From positions 992,001-1,056,000 of the forward strand of contig JACJID010000003.1 of the NCBI GenBank assembly GCA_014138725.1: a DNA stretch of 64,000 bases. Reading direction: 5' to 3'. The DNA is from Kutzneria viridogrisea (GTDB taxonomy: Bacteria > Actinomycetota > Actinomycetes > Mycobacteriales > Pseudonocardiaceae). The position numbers were made by a program, and so were the translations under genes. Every line of letters starts with the position of its first letter. Within the stretch, counting starts at the first letter, position 1. Below the pieces are notes generated by a model. It was not told the DNA's origin. It was given only the letters and a program-made list of their open reading frames with translations, and did not search any database. This document shows, piece after piece, positions 60,708 to 64,000 of this stretch.

Positions 60708-62072
60708 TCACACCATGTCGGCGGGACCGACCGGACGGCCCGCGAGGGCGAGCAAGTCCTTGGCCAGCACGGTGCCCAGCACCCGCAAGGCCCCCGGCGA
60801 GAGCAGCGAGGACACCACGGTCGAGGTCGTGCACCCGGCAGCGACGGGCTTGTCCGCGAACCGGTCCTTGAGCCAGATCAGCGCGTCGGGCGCACCGGTG
60901 GCGACCAGGGCGACGTGTTCGCTGAGGATGTCGCGCTGGTAGGTGACCCGGGCACCGTCGGCGCAGTACCTCGGCACCACGGTGTCGGAGTTGGCCTTGA
61001 TCGGCACCAGCTCGTCGTTGACCGAGTGGTAGACGAACAGCGGGGCCTTGGGCGTTTGCTTGCCCATCAGCACATCGCTGAGCACCTGCTTGGGCACCGG
61101 CTGGCTGAGCGGGTCTTTGATGGTGAAGTACTTGAACAGGTCGGTGAAGGCGAAACCCTGGGCGTTGGCGGAGTTGCACTGCGAGGCCGCCTTGGCGAAG
61201 GCGGTCCTGCCCTCCGGGGTCAGGTAGGTGTCCAGGAAGTCGTCGAGTTCCGGGTACGCCTGGCGCAGCCCGGCGATGCCGCTCATCGCGATCCCGGCGA
61301 AGAACGAGCCGTTGGCGGCGTCGAGCACGCTGCGTGGGTCCACCGGCAGGCCGCCCTCGGCCACGCCGACCACGTTCAGCTCGGGCGCGTAGCTCGCCTG
61401 CAACTCCGAGGCCCAGCCGCTGGCCAGCGCGCCGCCGGAGTAGCCCCAGGCGCCGACCTTGGTGTTGACCCCGTTCAGCCCGGCGGGGCCGAAGTTCTCC
61501 GTGGCGCGGATGCCGTCCAGCACCGCCTGCCCGGCCTGCCTGCCCGCGACGTAGGCGCTCCTGGGGCCCTCGTAGTCGGGCACGGTGACCGCCCAGCCCT
61601 GTTGCAGGGCGGCGTCGATGAGCAGGATCTCCGCCTGCGCAACGATGTTCTCGTTACCGGCACCTCGGCGCAACTGGTAGGAGATGGCGCATTGCGGGGC
61701 CGCACTGTCCTCGGCGACCTGGTACGACACCAGCGGCCGGGTGGCCGAGGGCTGCGCGCCATAGGGCAGCAGCACGGTGGTCACGGTGGCCTGCGGCGCG
61801 CCCTTGGTGTCGGTGGTGCGGTAGAGCACCTGCCAGGACTGGACCTTCTGCGGCAGCAGCCCGAAGGCGGTGGCCTCGACCTGCCGGGAACGCAGCACGG
61901 TGCCCGGCGCGGTCGCCTCGTAACCACTGGGCGGCTGGTAGAACGGATCGCTCTGCGGCGGGGGCGGTGCGGTGGCAGCCGCCGCAGGCGTGCCGACGGC
62001 GGCGGTGGCGCCGGCGAGGACCAGCGTCGCAGCCGCCAGGGCCACCCGCCCGGTCCACCTCGGTGTGCTCAT
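60708..62072 (-). CDS. Secretory lipase family protein (LIP/alpha-beta hydrolase)
   Basis: 454 aa from the ATG at 62072. Signal peptide (GRVALAAATLVLAGATAAVG), then the family's N-terminal FYQPPSGYEATAPGTVLRSR and the alpha/beta hydrolase elbow GAWGYSGGALASGWASEL with nucleophile Ser. The Asp and His of the triad are likely in YHSVNDELVP and SEHVALV. It releases fatty acids from lipids outside the cell. GAGGTG lies upstream of the ATG within a repeat-like leader. Confidence 0.9.
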   Translation of the reverse strand: MSTPRWTGRVALAAATLVLAGATAAVGTPAAAATAPPPPQSDPFYQPPSGYEATAPGTVLRSRQVEATAFGLLPQKVQSWQVLYRTTDTKGAPQATVTTVLLPYGAQPSATRPLVSYQVAEDSAAPQCAISYQLRRGAGNENIVAQAEILLIDAALQQGWAVTVPDYEGPRSAYVAGRQAGQAVLDGIRATENFGPAGLNGVNTKVGAWGYSGGALASGWASELQASYAPELNVVGVAEGGLPVDPRSVLDAANGSFFAGIAMSGIAGLRQAYPELDDFLDTYLTPEGRTAFAKAASQCNSANAQGFAFTDLFKYFTIKDPLSQPVPKQVLSDVLMGKQTPKAPLFVYHSVNDELVPIKANSDTVVPRYCADGARVTYQRDILSEHVALVATGAPDALIWLKDRFADKPVAAGCTTSTVVSSLLSPGALRVLGTVLAKDLLALAGRPVGPADMV

Positions 62073-62155
62073 CGCCGCACCTCGCTGACGCTCGTCGCGT
62101 GCGTTCGCACAGGCACCGCGCTGAATGACTCGCTCGCAAGCTCGCTCATCGACGC
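62068..62155. repeat. Leader repeat with GAGCGAGCTTGCGAGCGAG core
   Basis: On the minus strand the lipase leader contains GAGCGAGCTTGCGAGCGAG and GACGAGCGTCAGCGAGG, GC-rich direct and inverted elements ending at the start codon. Similar strings recur before genes in related actinomycetes (from memory, not verified). Confidence 0.4.
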
Positions 62156-62233
62156 TCCAATGTGAAAAGAGATCTGACCACACTGCCCAACGAGCGGCCC
62201 GGTGTGGCGTTACGCACATGACACGATCGAGGC

Positions 62234-63250
62234 ATGGAACACCTGGGGCGAGCACGCCGACTGGACCTGTTGACCGCACACGCAGCCGAGTTCGCCGAGG
62301 CGGGCTTGGCCAACGTGGTGCGCGAGTTCCCCTACGACATGCGCAACGTGGTGAACCATGTTGGCGACTACCCGCAGCGCCCACGCGATGTGCACCCGGC
62401 CTTCTACGGCTGCTTCGACTGGCACTCCTGTGTGGAGATGCACTGGATGCTGGTGCGCCTGCTGCGACTGGTCCCCGAGCAGGTGCCCGTCGACCGCGTC
62501 CGCGCGGTGCTCGACGCGCACCTGACACCGGAGAACCTGGCCGCCGAGACAGCGCGCTGCCGCGAGCGTGGCGTGCCCACGCGTTCCTACGGCAGCGGCT
62601 GGGCACTGACCCTGGCCGCCGAGTTGGCCACCTGGGACGACCCGGACAGCAGGCGCTGGGCCGAGGCGGTTCGCCCGCTCGCGGAGGTCTGCGTGGAGTC
62701 CACCCTGCGCCGACTGCCCAAGTCGACCTATCCGATCCGGCAGGGCGCGCACGCCAACAGCGCGTTCGGCCTGTCCCGGGCGCTGGGCTGGGCACGGCTG
62801 GCCAGCCCGGAACTGCTCGAGGCCATCACCTCGACGGCCATGCGCTGGTTCGCCGCCGACACCGATTACCCGGCCCGGTGGGAACCGGACGGAGCGGACT
62901 TCCTGTCCCCCGCGCTGTGTGAGGCCGAACTGATGACGGAGTTGTTGCCACCGGATCAATTCCCGCACTGGTTCGACGCATTCCTGCCGAAAACGGAATT
63001 CACGCCCGCAGTGGTCTCCGACGACACCGACGGGCAAATCGCCCATCTGCACGGGCTGAACCTGAGCAGGGCCTGGGCCATGCTGCGCATCGCCACCGCC
63101 CTGCCCGACGGGGACCACCGAGTGGAATCCCTGCTGGCCAGCGCGGTTGCGCACGCCGAACCGGAGCTGTCCAACAGCACCGGCAGCGACTACATGGTCG
63201 AGCACTGGCTGGCCGCCTACGCCGTGCTCTACCTGGGTGAGGGCGAATAG
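62234..63250 (+). CDS. DUF2891 family protein
   Basis: 338 aa. The conserved blocks HPAFYGCFDWHSCVEMHWMLVRLLR near the N-terminus and RQGAHANSAFGLSRAL in the middle are diagnostic. The alpha/alpha-barrel-like fold suggests a glycoside-related enzyme, but no activity has been proved. The gene is divergent from the lipase and followed by a strong terminator. Confidence 0.88.
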   Translation: MEHLGRARRLDLLTAHAAEFAEAGLANVVREFPYDMRNVVNHVGDYPQRPRDVHPAFYGCFDWHSCVEMHWMLVRLLRLVPEQVPVDRVRAVLDAHLTPENLAAETARCRERGVPTRSYGSGWALTLAAELATWDDPDSRRWAEAVRPLAEVCVESTLRRLPKSTYPIRQGAHANSAFGLSRALGWARLASPELLEAITSTAMRWFAADTDYPARWEPDGADFLSPALCEAELMTELLPPDQFPHWFDAFLPKTEFTPAVVSDDTDGQIAHLHGLNLSRAWAMLRIATALPDGDHRVESLLASAVAHAEPELSNSTGSDYMVEHWLAAYAVLYLGEGE

Positions 63251-63310
63251 GAAATCGACAGGAACACCCGTCGAAAGTAGCTACCGGACACCCGTTTGTT
63301 GAGATCAGGA

Positions 63311-63352
63311 TCGTGTCCGGAGGACCTGATCAGTTCTCCGGACACGATTTTT
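63311..63352 (+). terminator. Terminator after the DUF2891 gene
   Basis: TCGTGTCCGGAG and CTCCGGACACGA (12 bp) around a 13-nt loop, followed by five T. Confidence 0.85.
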
Positions 63353-63437
63353 CCCTGCCCGTCCCTCCACCACCCCTGCAGGTGTGGCGCCGAGCCGATC
63401 AGCGATGGCGCGCGCCGGTGAAAGGATCGGAAATCAC

Positions 63438-64000
63438 ATGTCCAGCACCAGTGTGACCCGAGTGCTCGCCGCGGCCACCCTCGCCGCGGCCAGCCTGGTC
63501 GCGGGCACCGCGGCGGCCGCGACCCCGGTCGGGTTCGGCCCGCAGATGCGCTTCGGCCACGGCAGCGGCACCAGCTTCTCCGGCGGCAACTGGGGCGGCT
63601 ACGTCAGCTTCGGCAGCTTCACCACGGCCACCGCAAGCTGGACCGAGCCGGCCGTGACCTGCAACTCCTCCAACGACCTGTTCGCGCCCTGGGTGGGCAT
63701 CGACGGGGACGGCTCCTCCAGCGTGGAGCAGACCGGCGTGGCCACCGACTGCTCCAGCGGGCACGCGGTCTACCAGGGCTGGTACGAGATGTACCCGGCC
63801 GCCCCGGTGTACTACAGCAACCCGGTCAGCGCGGGCGACCACTTCACCGCCACGGTGACCCGCTCGGGCACCAGCTACAAGCTGGACCTGACCGACACCA
63901 CCAAGGGCTGGACCAAGACGATCACCAAGTCCGCGAACGCCAAGCACTCCTCGGCCGAGGCGATCATCGAGTCGCCCACCGACTCCTACCCGACCATCAG
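63438..64000 (+). CDS. G1 family glutamic endopeptidase (eqolisin), 5' part
   Basis: Open to the end of the window; 187 residues visible. Signal peptide (TRVLAAATLAAASLVAGTAAAA), then SGGNWGGYVSFGSFTTATASW, the G1 start of the mature enzyme. Catalytic Gln113 is in YQGWYEMYP and the partner Glu is in the AEAIIESP segment (residues 174-178). These are acid proteases known first from fungi; bacterial members are secreted. It begins 86 bp after the terminator. Confidence 0.9.
   Translation, partial: MSSTSVTRVLAAATLAAASLVAGTAAAATPVGFGPQMRFGHGSGTSFSGGNWGGYVSFGSFTTATASWTEPAVTCNSSNDLFAPWVGIDGDGSSSVEQTGVATDCSSGHAVYQGWYEMYPAAPVYYSNPVSAGDHFTATVTRSGTSYKLDLTDTTKGWTKTITKSANAKHSSAEAIIESPTDSYPTI

Overview
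The window is about 72% G+C, densely packed with GTG/ATG starts and 1-4 nt overlaps (GTGA, ATGA, TGATG) inside operons. It carries actinobacterial hallmarks: an RNase Sa-type guanyl RNase with barstar, F420-type LLM oxidoreductase, DrrA-type ABC ATPase, several soluble P450s, and a SigH/SigR-like promoter. Chromosomal housekeeping genes (lepA, rpsT, holA, thrC, rsfS, nadD, proA, comEA/comEC) show that this is a core chromosome segment. A family of hairpin repeats with arms like GAAAGTGCCGTTC and the gene mix suggest a Pseudonocardiales-type actinomycete (Amycolatopsis/Crossiella/Saccharothrix relatives). That placement is inference, not something the sequence proves.

Layout. 1-2.6 kb: end of a sulfonate/nitrate-type ABC permease, a CbiX-like chelatase, a 34-aa membrane peptide and a YeiH-type exporter (sulfur metabolism). 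2.6-11.6 kb: Hsp20, a secreted protein, enoyl-CoA hydratase, a secreted RNase/barstar pair, oxidoreductase, amino-acid permease, nitronate monooxygenase, M50-like membrane protein, ppGpp-hydrolase-like HD protein and DUF3224 protein. 11.8-17 kb: a SLOG-type protein and a leftward cassette of ribbon-helix-helix regulator, DUF4097 protein, P450, DrrA-type ATPase and a deleted DrrB remnant, headed by a helically phased array of TGGCGCCA-like sites; then a Uma2 nuclease. 17-20.4 kb: lepA with a degenerate copy of its own 3' end, a PemK-like protein and a quinone-oxidoreductase-like gene. 20.5-28 kb: GlxA and HxlR regulators, MFS transporter, the transglutaminase/alpha-E/ATP-grasp operon, VOC protein and DMT transporter. 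28-36 kb: ABC exporter pair, SPFH protein, PNGase A-like secreted enzyme, LLM oxidoreductase, SRPBCC protein and TauE-type transporter. 36-43.4 kb: secreted GH3 beta-glucosidase, rpsT, holA, thrC behind a SAM riboswitch, and a two-component system. 43.5-50.6 kb: rsfS, phosphatase, SGNH hydrolase, degV-type gene, comEA, comEC, a terminator-bounded 18-codon ORF, NUDIX and nadD. 50.7-64 kb: nitroreductase, LysR, SDR, ferredoxin with two tandem P450s and a TetR, proA, RecQ-like helicase with a PRTase-like tail, secreted proteins, lipase, DUF2891 protein and the start of a G1 peptidase.

How the genes work together. Several regulator-target modules can be read from operator-like palindromes. TetR and the P450-P450-ferredoxin operon share a 20-bp palindrome. 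HxlR and the divergent MFS gene are separated by two 17-bp palindromes. GlxA and the divergent oxidoreductase flank an 11-bp inverted repeat. A LacI/CebR-like site precedes the beta-glucosidase, and two DnaA boxes precede comEA-comEC. thrC has an S-box riboswitch whose P1 helix overlaps the Shine-Dalgarno sequence.

The most unusual features are the phased operator array upstream of the ribbon-helix-helix/DUF4097/P450/Drr cassette, the hairpin repeat that supplies the stop codons of two convergent genes, the duplicated lepA tail, and the small terminator-bounded peptide gene near 49.4 kb. No tRNA, rRNA, CRISPR array, insertion sequence or prophage was recognised.
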